Below are positions 24,601-35,885 of a DNA stretch of 64,000 nucleotides, one piece after another. Under the pieces are notes generated by a model, which saw nothing but the letters and a program-made list of their open reading frames with translations, was not told the origin of the DNA and made no database searches. Location: the NCBI GenBank assembly GCA_047495785.1, contig JBLDXI010000017.1, positions 3,534,001 through 3,598,000 of the forward strand. Direction: 5' to 3'. The translations under genes and the position numbers were made by a program. Each line of letters starts with the position of its first letter. Position 1 is the first letter of the stretch. The DNA is from Lepidodermella squamata. Lineage: Eukaryota; Gastrotricha.

Positions 24601-25940
24601 CTCGTCGATTGGACAAATGTTAGGCAGGTCATGTTTTACGCCAAGTTCCCAATCTTCATGTCCTAATTAATCCAATTTTTTTCTATTAAAATGATAAAGG
24701 AACCTTGAAGTTTGTTACCATGCACAGGGGCAATGTGTACAAGGCCTGACCCAATATCACTGGTGACATGGTTGGAAGGAATTAGTGGACACAATCTAAA
24801 AAATGTATAAGTTCGACCTAGCAAATTTTCACTGATGAGCGACTAACTTAGTGGAATTGAATGGATGGCGATATCGGATATTTTCAATCTCAGACAACAA
24901 CATCGAGTTACTGCTCGAGCGCTCAAAGCGAAGCCCAGTTGTTGAAGAAATGCGATCAGCAACAGCAGTTGCCATCAAGTAACGTCGCGTCTCACATGTT
25001 GACGGTTCGCAATACCAAGCATACTCCATATTAGGGTTAAAAGCCACAGCCTCATTAGCAGGTAGCGACCATGGAGTCGTTGTCCATATCACCAAGTAAT
25101 CGTTAACCTTAGTGCTCATGGACGGTGACAAGCCGAGGGCTACGTAAGCGGAGAGACTAGAATGCGAGTTGTTATACTCCAGTTCAGACTCTGCTATAGC
25201 CGTTCGTGATGTTGGCGACCAATAAACTGGCTGCAAATTCTGAACAACCAATCCACTCTCCGCTAGTTTACCGAAGAGATCAAGTTGCGCGCTTTCGTAG
25301 CCAAAGTCGACTGTGCGGTAGGCATGAATCCAATCCGCCATAATACCCCATGACTTGAAGTCAGACATCTGACTTTTTATTGTGGACAAAGCGCTCTCCT
25401 TACAAGCAGCCCTGACGTCAACAGGATTATTCCGTGGCGATTTGTGTGACTTTTGAACGGCCATCTCAATGGGCAGGCCGTGGCAATCCCACCCAGGCCG
25501 GAAGAACACCTTTTTTCCTTTCATTACTTGATGACGAATGATCATGTCTTTCATCAGCTTGCGTAGTTAAACGGCATATTTAGTACTTGACAAGTTAACA
25601 AGGCAAAATTACTTTGTTGAGAGCGTGACCAACGTGCAATTTCCCATTAGCATACGGTGGCCCATCATGAAGAAAGAATGAGGTTGAGGCATGTTTTTCC
25701 AACTGGCGCTGATAAAATTCATTCCACTGAAAAACTATTGATTTTGCCAAGGATAAAAATTGCCATGGTTTAACCACTCACTGTCTCCGAAAATTTGATG
25801 GATTGCGCGCTACCGATTTTCGCCAAGTCGTGCACGTTGAATGATGTTTTAGGTAATAGAATTGTCTTTTTCCAACGGGAGTTGACTTCAGCAATATCCG
25901 AATATGATCGATTAATGACAGTTAGACAGAGTCTAGACAT
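21645..25940 (-). CDS. IARS2: Mitochondrial isoleucyl-tRNA synthetase
   Basis: This is a class I aminoacyl-tRNA synthetase charging mitochondrial tRNA-Ile. Eleven exons give 977 residues: 25782-25940, 25613-25726, 24848-25557, 24719-24795, 24358-24662, 24032-24304, 23775-23977, 23543-23727, 23320-23486, 22342-22448, 21645-22278. The first 50 residues ([15 protein letters not shown]...) are Arg/Ser-rich without early acids, fitting a mitochondrial presequence. The HIGH motif is HVGH (84-87) in [19 protein letters not shown]. The editing-domain and WWTLP segments follow, and KMSKS is 629-633 ([11 protein letters not shown]). The C-terminal zinc finger has Cys953, 956, 967 and 970. This finger and the bacterial-type layout place it with IARS2, not the cytosolic enzyme. 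A splice acceptor (CCTAG) lies 11 bp before the ATG. Intron 9 (22449-23319) is unusually long because it holds an inverted-repeat element. Confidence 0.95.
22857..23297. mobile_element. Short non-autonomous DNA transposon (MITE) in an IARS2 intron
   Basis: A perfect 46-bp inverted repeat, 22865-22910 versus 23245-23290, closes a 441-bp segment; the arms contain GGCTATTGGCACATA words and an inner ATAATTAT palindrome. The outer few bases (AGGGTGTT at the left, complement of CGGTGTGG at the right) also correspond loosely. Immediately outside lie identical 8-bp direct repeats, TATTAACA (22849-22856 and 23298-23305), which could be 9 bp if the next A is counted. That is the footprint of a cut-and-paste insertion; 8 bp suggests hAT-like, 9 bp MULE-like. 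The left arm is followed by a further partial copy of the word (about 22898-22943). No transposase is present. Confidence 0.8.
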
Positions 25941-25953
25941 CACTTGGCTTTCT

Positions 25954-27245
25954 AGGAATTGAAACCGTTGTGGATAGAGACAAATAAAATGCAGCTCAAC
26001 TGCTTACTATTCCAATAGAGCTCAACAACCGCAAAACCTATGGTAATGTGCTATTGATGATTAGAGGGTCTGAATTGTCATCTAATAGCCTGACGAGGAA
26101 ACGACTGAACGATGAAAGATGCGAAAGTAGTCTCGAAGTTTGGCAAAATCACTGAATAAATGTTGGAACCATAAAAGGCTTTTCTCCAGCTACCAAAAAT
26201 GTAGGATGAATGGATATTAGACCCTGCCACCTGCCACCAATTCTGGTGATTTAACAGGGCTTCGGTGTGGTTGATAGTTGATATGAGGAAAAAACTGGTC
26301 ACCGATGATTCGGTGTTCGGTGTTCAAAGTGCAAAGATGGCAAAACAGAATGTAACAGAAAAGTATACAAATGCAGCTACTATATGTCAAGTCCTTACGG
26401 ACAACGGACACCTGCTTGGCAGTGCATTAATGCACGTAGCTGGTTTTGCGGCAAGTCGAGCTTGTCAGCTTGCGAAAGGACAGCTCAACGTTCAACAGTG
26501 TCTGACATCAGGGTCGGGTATGAGGACTAACATTGTCAGAGCTGCGGAGTTCGAGGTTCGGAGATTCGGAGGTTCACCTCGGTTTTCGGTTTGAACAATT
26601 GAACTAGTTCGATCGTCACTTCACCACACGGAGGCCGTGAAAATCCATTTTAGTTTCGAGCACGCGTTTCTGATTCCGGTAGAGCCATTTCAGCGAACAC
26701 GAATCAGGAAGAGCGAACACACGAGGTCAAGCTTATTTGAACAACCCGCCCTATCACTTCACAGTTCAAGGCCAGCAATTAATATTAAAAATATGTTTTC
26801 TTCGATAAGTTCAACCGTTATCAGCCCAATAGGATTCAACCTAATTTTATATAATGTGTTTTATGATTTAAAGTATGCGGTTTTGGCATTTTTGGCTGGT
26901 CGAAAACTTCGCGAACTTCGTTATTTGAAGTCCAACGTCCAACTTTTTGGTTCCTCAGCCTAACGACACCGGGTCGAAGTTCACTTTACACTTTTGTTAC
27001 ATGCTGTTACATTTTAGGTGTTACATATTCCTTTCTAACCCACTCCCATCCTAAACGTATGTGCATCTCTTGTGGCGTTGGTAGAATGTCGCCATCTACA
27101 ACCGCAAATCACAGTACTTATTCATCACCAGTCTCCCTCTTTGCCTTTTCATCAAAGATGAGGGTATCTTTTTGTGTAGCCTTTGCATATTTAAAGACAG
27201 CAGTTTCAATTTACCCATTCACTTTATCGCTCCTTTTTATTGTTT
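25954..27245. other. Intergenic between IARS2 and MED6
   Basis: This is the shared upstream region of two divergent genes. ORFs at 26268-26594 and 26637-26963 are open but show no conserved motif or exon partner. The second contains a hydrophobic run (VISPIGFNLILYNVFYDLKY) that may be chance. Confidence 0.35.
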
Positions 27246-27247
27246 AG
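27246..27247 (+). promoter_or_regulatory. Splice acceptor just upstream of MED6 start
   Basis: A T-rich tract ending ATTGTTTAG lies 25 bp before the MED6 ATG. It is either the 3' end of a 5' UTR intron or a spliced-leader acceptor; see the same arrangement before ABHD12, PUM3, DRC8, IARS2 and the AT-hook gene. Confidence 0.45.
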
Positions 27248-27272
27248 TTGCATTTATCTTAGTCATTTTATC

Positions 27273-28115
27273 ATGGAGGACAAGCCAACTTACATCAATT
27301 GGTGTGATCATGTTGCATTACCCATGCTGAACCAAATGACAGTCCTTGACTATTTTTGCAAGCCTACCAACCCATTTTACGACAAAACGTGCAATAATGA
27401 ACATCTCAGAATGCAAGGTTTTGGTTTAGTGTCAGAGCAATTAAGGTGGAACGAAACTATTTAACTTCTTCATGTTTTGAATCTTGGTATTAATATCCAG
27501 ATCAATGGAGGGAATCGAATTTATACTTCTACATGCTCAACCTCCAGATCTCTATGTGGTTCGCAAGCAGCATCGCGTGTCTCCGACGACAGGTTTTTTA
27601 GTTACGATACTCATCAAATAATCATTTCGTTTCGCGTTTCAGAGACTCCTCTTGTTGACTACTATATAATCCGCGGTGTTGTTTATCAGGCTCCTGATCT
27701 CGCTAGTGTTTTGAATGTCAGATTGCTGAATGCTGTTCACGCAATTCGCCGAGCGTTAGAAGAAGCTAGCAGCAGGGGTCGTTTCTCTCTCACTAAAACA
27801 AGTGGATCACTTTGGACCAATGACGTTGCTCTTCAGGCAGATTCGAATGTGGGAGCTAAGCGCAACGTTGGAAATTCTGTCAAGAGTCGCCAAAACGACC
27901 CTGATCGTCCACCAACTGCTTTTCAAAAAGGCCACACCGACCACGCTATTGCCGAACTCTATCGGAGGTTCCCTCCTAGTGCTGCTAATTCGAATTCAGC
28001 CGCACCTCCTGCCGCTCCTCAACCAGTACAACAAGCCGCTCCTGACAAATCACAAGCTAATGCAGCACCGGATGCTCAAGCTGCTGCTAACTTGAAGCGA
28101 TCCAAGTTAACCTAA
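27273..28115 (+). CDS. MED6: Mediator complex subunit 6
   Basis: MED6 is a head-module subunit of Mediator, linking activators to RNA polymerase II in the nucleus. Exons 27273-27445, 27501-27592 and 27643-28115 give 245 residues, close to the human protein. The Med6 domain fills the N-terminal two thirds, with landmarks VLDYFCKPTNPFYDKTCNNE, GIEFILLHAQPP and VDYYIIRGVVYQAPDLASVL. The tail is Ala/Pro/Gln-rich and probably disordered. Intron 1 removes a stop codon that otherwise ends the first open frame. Its stop is only 83 bp before the ABHD12 start, on the same strand and with no AATAAA between, so the two may be co-transcribed. Confidence 0.95.
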
Positions 28116-28198
28116 TTGTATTTTGTCACCGTCTAACTAATTCACACTTTTCTGAAGAAACCCAAGCTTCAATAATTTTCTTATTTAGTGCTTTAAAA
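28116..28198 (+). promoter_or_regulatory. Intercistronic region MED6-ABHD12 with acceptor
   Basis: These 83 bp separate two same-strand genes. They contain no AATAAA (only AATAAT) but do contain a strong acceptor, TTTTCTTATTTAG, ending at 28188, 10 bp before the next ATG. This is the organisation of an internal trans-splice site in an operon; that reading is inference. Confidence 0.5.
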
Positions 28199-29390
28199 AT
28201 GGTTTGTGTGAAATCAGTCTGCTCAACGGCGTGGTGTTTGACTCGCAGGGTCGCCACGTTTTTGATCTGCATTGCCACTGCTATTTATGTAATTCTGCCT
28301 TATTCGCTCAACAACTATCCGCATGTTGTGGACTTCTTTGTCTTTCTAAACCATGGTAGGTAAATGCTTTTGATTCGATTTTTATAATCGTGTTTCCTTA
28401 TAAGTTGCCATGCCATTCACGAGAAATTTCAGCGATTTGGCTCATTTTGGTCTTGATCATAACCACGCAACTTCGCATCACGTTCCAACACCTGATGGCG
28501 CTCTTCTTGGGGCATGGTTGATTCAACCACCGCCGGGTGTAAAAGCTCGAAACCAGGTAATCCTATACCATCATGGTAACAGCGGCACCCGAGGCACTCC
28601 GCATCGCATAGCACTGTATAAAGTCTTGGCCGATGCCGGTTTCGACGTTGTAACGGTATAAAAAGCGATAATTTAATCCGATATACAATTATTGTTGCAT
28701 TTGTTGTAGTTCGATTATAGAGGATATGCTGATTCTGCTTGTGTGGCAAGCTATTGCGAGCCAACAGAACAAGGTCTGATCACTGATGCAACTACTATGT
28801 ACCAGTGGACTCTTGGAAGCATTAAAAAGCGCTGGGATGGCCACAAAAAGTCAGTGATAATTTGGGGACATTCTCTTGGCGGTGGTGCTGCAAGCAACTT
28901 GGCGCGCACTTTGTGTTCCGATACGTCGAAGAACTGCGATGAAGCGCGAGCTTTAGTTCTAGAATCAACTTTTTCTGACGTGGTCCAAGCCGCTATCCAG
29001 TACCCTCTCGCTTGGTTAGATTGCCTTAAGTTTCATTGGGTGTTGTAATTTTTGTTGAAAATTTCCAGGGCGTTGCATGTGTATAAACCTGCGCTTGAAA
29101 CGTTAATAAATGCGCTTGCCGAGAGAAATCTTTACTTCAACAACACAGCTTCGTTAGCGAAACTGCGACTGCCTGTGCTATTGGTTCATGCTGAGGATGA
29201 TCTGATTGTACCCGCTTCTCTCAGCCATCACGCTTATACCCATGCAGATTCTGTTCGTCCGGATGATTGGCCAGCTATGGAATACAAAATGTTCCCATCC
29301 TCCTACGGCTATGGTCACCGGGCGCTTCACGACGCTCCTGATTTGGTGCCTACTCTCCTCCAGTTCCTGGAGAAAAATACGAAAACTTGA
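28199..29390 (+). CDS. ABHD12: ABHD12-like lysophospholipid/monoacylglycerol hydrolase
   Basis: This is an alpha/beta-hydrolase of the ABHD12 group, ER membrane serine hydrolases acting on lysophosphatidylserine and monoacylglycerols. Exons 28199-28355, 28405-28655, 28710-29014 and 29069-29390 give 344 residues, shorter than the human protein because the N-terminus is reduced. One membrane segment (VATFLICIATAIYVILPY) precedes the catalytic fold. The oxyanion region is LYHHGNSGTRG, then FDYRGYADS. The nucleophile elbow is WGHSLGGG (Ser191), the acid lies in HAEDD (281-282), and the histidine in GYGHR (His321). All three catalytic residues are present. The gene follows MED6 by 83 bp in an operon-like arrangement. 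Confidence 0.92.
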
Positions 29391-31334
29391 CTACTGAGAT
29401 TATGAAATGTGACTTACAACTACTATATCCGAGTTTTTATATTTTGTTGATTTGCGATGTGTCTCGTCAAACATCCTCGTAGTCCTTCAGCATCGCTCAA
29501 ATTTGTGGGTAAATTGTAACTTGATACGAAATGGTTTGATTCTCTACCATCCTGATTATTGACACGTTTTGTTGATTATTTCATGATCAAAGTTTTATTG
29601 CCAACAGCAGCGTGTGTATTTTAATGTTATATTTCGTTATTTTGACAACCGATATCATTAAAGTAATAAGGGGTACGTGGCAGCGATACCCCTAATTGTG
29701 CGATCATTTTTTGGAAAATAAAACAGCAGTGTGATAAAAATAATGGTTCTTGAAAGTTGGTTCTCCTATCCAATCAACTCTATTTTCTAGCCCATCTGAA
29801 ATATGATCCAATCCCCTAAATGGTTCAAGGTTCCAGGTCTTTTAAAAATTACCCAGAAACTTTTCGGATTTCATGTTCAAATTATATACGAAAGAGCAAC
29901 TAACCCTAATGGAAAACTGGTACGAGGTACCGGCTGAGAACATCGCGGTATCAACCACGGCTTTGGAATGGATCAGCTACCTATGTACATTGGCGAGCGG
30001 TATCCTAAAGTTTTCAATGCCTAGCAGACTTGAGTTAAACCAATTGCGAGCTAGGTTTGGCTAAGAGGTTCAGGCTAATTTCTGAAGCTAAAATTTGAGC
30101 GGCGGTGTTGAGCAAAGTTCACCAACTAAGCACCATCATTGGCTAAGCATAGTTTACATAGCTGCTGAGTACAAATAATTAGCTGATCAAAACAAATCTG
30201 AATCCAGTAAAACGTGGAGTGCCCAATAACTTGGAAAAATTTACGCCAAGCGTCTATTCACGAAATAACGAAATCGTCAACTTTCCAACTTTTTTTAATA
30301 ACGGATGAATGGCTCATAAATAAATAAATAGAAAGATTGGGTCAGTGAGTAATTACAGCAACATTTGTCGGCATGAAATTTTACTTTGCGATGGCAAAAT
30401 TATAAATAAACTGAAAGCATATTTTCTTGCTAGGTGCCTATGCTTGGGATTCTTTTTCGCCGGTAGCTTTCGCCTGAAAAGCTTGCAAGAAGCGCTGAGA
30501 ATCCGCCGAATGACAAATGTTTTGGTAATCATCATGTTGCTTGTAATCTCTGCGAGAACCTGCCTATATGACGACCATCGCGGCTACCTCAACTTAAATT
30601 CTTTCCATTTTAACATAGCGGTCGAAATAATTGCCGGTGTAGGTACGCTCAGATTCGCGCTAATAAGATTACATACATTATTCCGGCATTGTAAAGACGC
30701 AACAAGATGACAGCAGACAGCATGCTGCTGGAAAGCCGTGCCGCTTGTGGCGCTGCTGGGCATTGACCACGAGTGTGAAAAATGAATGCATCGTTGTCTT
30801 TGTCGTAGGAGATATTCATTTGACTTCAACGTTACACTGAGGCATTGTTGAATTATTATGGATATTACTGTTCACAAGAAGACAACACCCGCTGCCGTAA
30901 AGAATTGCTCTACAATTGTTTGCTGCATCAAATTTCACTTGACAGTTATGTGCGCCGGTTGCCTCTATCAATTATTAGTACAATAGCACCGAATTTTGTG
31001 CAGCGCTCACCTTATCTTCACATGTATCCCACGTTCGGCATCGCCACTTGAGCGCTTGTTTACAATAAATCTAGTAGTAATTGCTTTTCAACAATATTTA
31101 ACATTTTTGAGATTGTGTTGGCGTCGAACACGAGATGGTAATTACTTTACGCTATTCTTGGTAGGACATCAGGATGCGAGCCGGTGCTTGCGGCCAACCA
31201 CATTATGCTGACACCTTGACACCCTGGCACATGATTACATCTATAATTCATCATATCATTTTTTCCACACCCGAGAGTGCCTTGAGAGAAAGTTAATGAA
31301 TACCTACTTGTATCGCATAAGATAGGGCTTTAAA
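29391..31334. other. Intergenic; one weak small ORF
   Basis: No supported gene. An ATG at 30510 opens a 66-residue frame whose first 20 residues (MTNVLVIIMLLVISARTCLY) resemble a signal peptide, but nothing else supports it. AATAAA near 29717 may serve the ABHD12 transcript. Confidence 0.35.
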
Positions 31335-32819
31335 ATGGTTTCATTATTGTTTTGCGGAGTGGTCGCGTTTATCGCAACCGCCAACGCTGAGCAAAGTAAG
31401 TTATTCATCCCGATCTAAAAAACCCATTCCCTTATTGAATATTTCCAGCACATGAGCAGCAGTTCAGTGGTAAATGCGGCAAGAGCTTTATTCCGCCACC
31501 AAACGAAGTACCCGGCCGCAACTGGACAGTTCAGATTCTACCAGCCAGCACTGCGAAAGCGAATGAAGTACCTTGGCAGGTATAACTGCGCATAATTAAT
31601 ACCTATAGTTGGCTTATCGAATATTCATTGCTAGGCTCGGATATTGGTCGATGGACTGTTCGCTTGCACGTAATAACCTTGTCAGGTTGACGCGATGTTT
31701 CTTACTTTTTAATTTCTAACATGCAGTGGCGCAATTGTCAGCAGTCAGTCAGTAACCACGTCGGCCAACTGCTTGGAACGCGCATTAGGGGATGATGCTG
31801 GCGGTCCGGCTGGTCTTCTACGCCTGCGAGTTATCGTTGGCGCTGCTTTCGATTTCAGGGCCGGTCGCTATGGAGAATCTATTTTCAGGGCGTCGCGCAT
31901 TTCGACACACGGCAACTACATCGAAGATCCTAACAAAAATATCAATGATTTGGCTTACATCACTGTGGAAGGAAGCATAGGTATGCTTTTCTGAAGAATT
32001 TCAGGCACTTATACTAGAAAAATTCGTTATAGGCTCATCTAGCTCCACGGGACAGACCGATGGAAAGCGTTTTGTTGACCAGAGCTATGTTAGACCTGCC
32101 TGCGTTGTAAGCGATCCACAGGCAGATATAGCCAAGCCTGGTCATGTTGCTGTTCTATCGTATTGGAAGCGCCAGGATGTCAAGAAGAGCGGGGTTGGAG
32201 GTGAGTTCAAATTTGTCATTTGTAAATGTACCTATAACATCTCCAATTCCTATTAATAGCTCTCAGTTATGATCAGTGCAGTTCTGTTGAAAACATATCA
32301 GCGTCCTATCTGCCTTTGCCGAATAAGGCTTGGTTGAGAATTGTGCCAACTGAAGACTGCATGGAATATTTTCCCGTTTACCGGCGCCTATGGCCAGCAG
32401 ATCATTACTTGTGCGCTGAGGCAAATCCTATCGCTCTCAAGGCCAATATTTGCTGCGTAATTTAACACATTTTGTCTCTGTTACTTATTCTGATAGCTCT
32501 TATTCCTAATTCATAGGCTGAAGGAGGAGCGCCATTGGTTCAGAAGTATGGCGACCGTTGGTTCTTGATTGGAGTCTTTTCGCAAATAGCCGGCTGTCAA
32601 TACAACCCTGATGAAGATAGTGTAGTCCAACCCCCGCTCTTGCTGTTTGCCGGCACCACTGGAACTCAGGTATCTTGGATGACTCTGCATCAGCCTGATG
32701 ATCCTGAAGTGACAACAGAGCGACCTAAAGCACTCATCTTAGCTGCTTCTGGGGCTAGATATGGATTATCTACTTCGCTCGGCGCTCTGTTAGCGTTTAG
32801 CCTTTTCTTCAGGCTATAA
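31335..32819 (+). CDS. Secreted/membrane-anchored serine protease homologue, catalytically dead
   Basis: The fold is trypsin-like (S1, chymotrypsin clan) but it cannot be a protease. Seven exons give 382 residues: 31335-31395, 31449-31579, 31635-31669, 31727-31980, 32033-32200, 32260-32456, 32517-32819. A signal peptide (residues 1-17) leads to a NEVPWQ segment like the start of the protease domain. The TAAHC motif is replaced by TSANC (His to Asn90). NDLAYI keeps the Asp (150). The GDSGGP motif is replaced by AEGGAP (residues 283-288), with Ser becoming Gly285. The C-terminus ends in a hydrophobic run (LGALLAFSLFFRL) suited to GPI attachment or membrane anchoring. Such pseudoproteases act as binding or regulatory proteins in several invertebrates; its partner here is unknown. 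Intact exons argue against a pseudogene. Confidence 0.85.
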
Positions 32820-34486
32820 AAAATAGAACAATGAAAACCGCCATCGAATCATAAAAAAATGTTATATTTGTCAATGCAGCTTAATTTTATTTACAAACAA
32901 TACGCCTTGAAGTCTTGTCGCTACCCGAACGTGCAAATTGAGTGTTCAAATTTTTGACGTTCGAAATTCGAGTCGGACCCCTTTGTCCGAAGTTGGAGCA
33001 ACCTCACAGCTCTTGACATTCCTGATGTTTTCGAAAATCAGGAGAAAATGAAATGTTTCGTCTTACATACGTTGTGTTCTCCGAACTCGCGGAATTAGTT
33101 CTACTCGATAGAGAGTTATAACTTCCGACAAAATAATTCCGCAGGTTATCATAAAACTCGTTTCCATCCCCATCAAGCAATCAAGTGATGTCAGCAGCTC
33201 GAAAAACACGGAAGAATGTCAATTATTATCAATTTCGCGCGTTCGTACCTAAAACATCCGTTTGGAAACTATTTCTTTAATCTACACGTGGTACATGGTA
33301 TGAAATTTCAGCTTTTGATGCCCTGCAATGATCACGGTATGTTTCTACACGGCCAGTTTATCCGATCTACCGTCGAGGTCAAATTTGAACTAGGTTAAAA
33401 GCTACTTTATATGAAAATTCAAAAACAATGCGAAGTAATTGCGAGTACAGGGTAACCGCAGGCGAATAGCTTTGCAGCGCCGAAAGGTAAAAACAGAGGG
33501 CTTGTTGCATAAAATTCTCCGTTGCTCAAGCAGTTGAATGACGGTAACTGGAGTGGTAACTAATTTTTGGAAATTTTATACGTTAAATTTCGGACAGATC
33601 CTAATAAATTTTTAAATGAATTTGCCGTGGGCATTCCCTTAGCGATACTCTCTCTGTAATTGAAAGAACAACAAAAAAGGGACTACCAGGGCACTCAATT
33701 GAATATCAGGTGCGATTTGCCTTCGTTATGTCACGAAACTGGAAACTGAAGATACCGCGCTGCTTTTTCGCTATATGCTATTTGTCGTAGCGCGCGTCCG
33801 TTCATCTAGCGCTTCCCCTAGGTGAACACGCGCCTTTTTTAGGGGAACGCGCTTTCGCCTTAGTGAACAGCATGGTCGTTATTTATTTGCCTGTCCCAAA
33901 TCCCAAGCTACCTGACATAGGTACTCTGGAATTTTGTTTTGCGATTTGAAGTTTCTTTACTTGGCAAATGCCATTGGCAAATTTAATTTTTCAACTGCGA
34001 TTCGATGGTAAAATCGAACAGGTTAAAAGCCGGTTATTTCATGTTCACACCAGAATTTATTTTCCGATTCTAGCGCTAGTTTTATTTTACGCACATATAG
34101 AACAATGTGTATGTATCATTCAGACAATCATTCGCAACATTTCAAGAATTCAACACATTCTACAAGTAATATTTTACATTCTTTTACACAGCCCCTGGCG
34201 AATGAAAATGGTGCAGGTAGAAAGATGCCGGCATGGTTATATATAAATTTCAAAGCATGCGATACTGATAGAAAATTTATCAATTAATAAACTGAGATAA
34301 GTAATAAGCATGACGCAAACTTCTTGGCACGTTGTTCTCAATAATTTTACATCGAGATAAAAGAAGATACATGGAGAGCGATCAATTTGTTGCACAATAA
34401 GAAAGAATGGAATAGATCATAAATAGCATTGTAAAATGGAATTTTTTTTAATTTTTTGGAATTATTTCGATTTCGGCTGGAATCAA
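32820..34486. other. Intergenic, no gene seen
   Basis: Neither strand shows a supported exon. ORFs near 33968-34287 overlap one another in two frames and have no motif. Confidence 0.4.
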
Positions 34487-35885
34487 TCAGTTAACAGCAG
34501 CGGCCGCTGCGACAAGGCTGCCAATATAATTCGACTGCTGCGGTTGTTGTTGAAGCGTGGCAAGTTGCGCGGCCAAGTGCGACGCAACATGCGCGCGAAA
34601 ATCTGCCCGGTTCGAGCATTGAAGGCCACACATCGGGCACACGCTCACGGTCGCCTCAGCACTCTGCATCGAAATCAACGCATTTGCGAGATCGGGCTCA
34701 ACCCGACTACTGCTAGGCGCCGAGGTGGATTGCGACAGGCGGGGTTGCTTTGAAGAAACGCTGTTTTTCGAACTAGATGGTGAGCTTTTCGAGGAAGCTG
34801 AGGGTCGTTTCGAGGGAGGTTTGCTCGAAGCCGAGGTTCGATTACTGACAGTTTTATCGGCTTGGTCACTTGCCCCACTTGGACTCGAACCCGGCAGCTG
34901 ATCGACTTTTGGGCGGTGCCATCTCCTGTTGAAGTAATTAGTTTAAAATTAATTTAAAATTTAATTCAATTTAAAAATTTGCTAACCTGTGAGAAGCGAG
35001 ATTCGCCGGGCAGCTGAAAACTTTATTGCACTCGGGGCAGCGATGTTCGGTTTTTTCCAACTTCGGGCAGTTGTGCGCAGCCAAGCAGAACGCGTCTTCA
35101 AATTTAACGGAGCATAGCGCGCAAACGTAGTCGCCAATAATGTTAGGCATCGATGCCAACTTCCGCCGAGCTTCGTCCGAAACAGTCACCAGTTTAGCGT
35201 AGACGTTGTTAGCATCGTAGTACCCGCCGATGCAGACGCTTTTACTCGGGGTTGCTGCTTCATCGCTGAAAGTTGGCGTCAAAGCGTCGTTACTCAGCTT
35301 TCGAGACCGTTTCCGGCTGTTGGATTTCGCGCCGATGATGGTAACCGGTACCGTTTTCGGCAATTGAGGAACAGCGGCTTCTTCCTGGTCGAAATTCAGC
35401 ACTGGAGTACCTGGTTCCAACTTGGTGCCAGCCCCGGAACCGGAATCGTCTTCGAATCCTGTCGAAGGTGTGCGGTTGAAATTCGGCTCGATTGGAAGCT
35501 GCTGCTGGTCCCGAATCAACGACATCTGACTCTTCAACTGCTCGAGATGATTTTTCAGGGTTAGAAACGCTAGTAACTGTTGCTGCTGTTGTTGCGCCTG
35601 TTGCTGCTGCGCTTGTTGTTGCTGCTGAAGGTGGTGAAGAAAATTTATGGCACCGCTTTGATTATTGAAAGCAAAGGGTGTTGTATTGGCATTGGCAGCG
35701 GCCGGCCGAGAAGCAGTACTGTTTAGCAGGAGCTGGCTCCAGATTGAAGATAGTGCGGATTCTGCGCTGGATCCTGGTAGCTGGAGGGAATTTGGCGCTT
35801 TCGCTACGGCACCGATTGACAAATTCAACGGCTCAGCGAAATCGCCACCATTTGAGGTTGGAGTGTTGAAAAAATTACCGAGCAT
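34487..35885 (-). CDS. INSM1 / EGL-46 / nerfin-type zinc-finger transcription factor
   Basis: This family controls neuronal and neuroendocrine differentiation and cell-cycle exit. Exons 34987-35885 and 34487-34925 give 445 residues. The N-terminus is disordered with Gln tracts. A basic SNSRKRSRK segment precedes three fingers. Finger 1 is YVCALC...AAHNC (C255, C258, H271, C273, a C2HC type), finger 2 [20 protein letters not shown] (C283, C286, H299, H303) and finger 3 VCPMCGLQCSNRADFRAHVA (C396, C399, H412, H416). The [20 protein letters not shown] block is diagnostic of INSM/EGL-46 and spans the single intron. Finger number matches EGL-46/nerfin better than the five fingers of INSM1. The start at 35885 lacks a SNAG motif, so an upstream exon is possible. 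Confidence 0.9.

Noticed and set aside
26268-26963. Open frames between IARS2 and MED6, one with a hydrophobic run
   Set aside because: No conserved motif, no matching exon, and codon use unlike neighbouring genes; kept only as a note.
30510-30710. 66-residue ORF with a signal-peptide-like start as a secreted peptide gene
   Set aside because: No processing sites or repeated peptide units, and an AT-rich flank produces such frames by chance.
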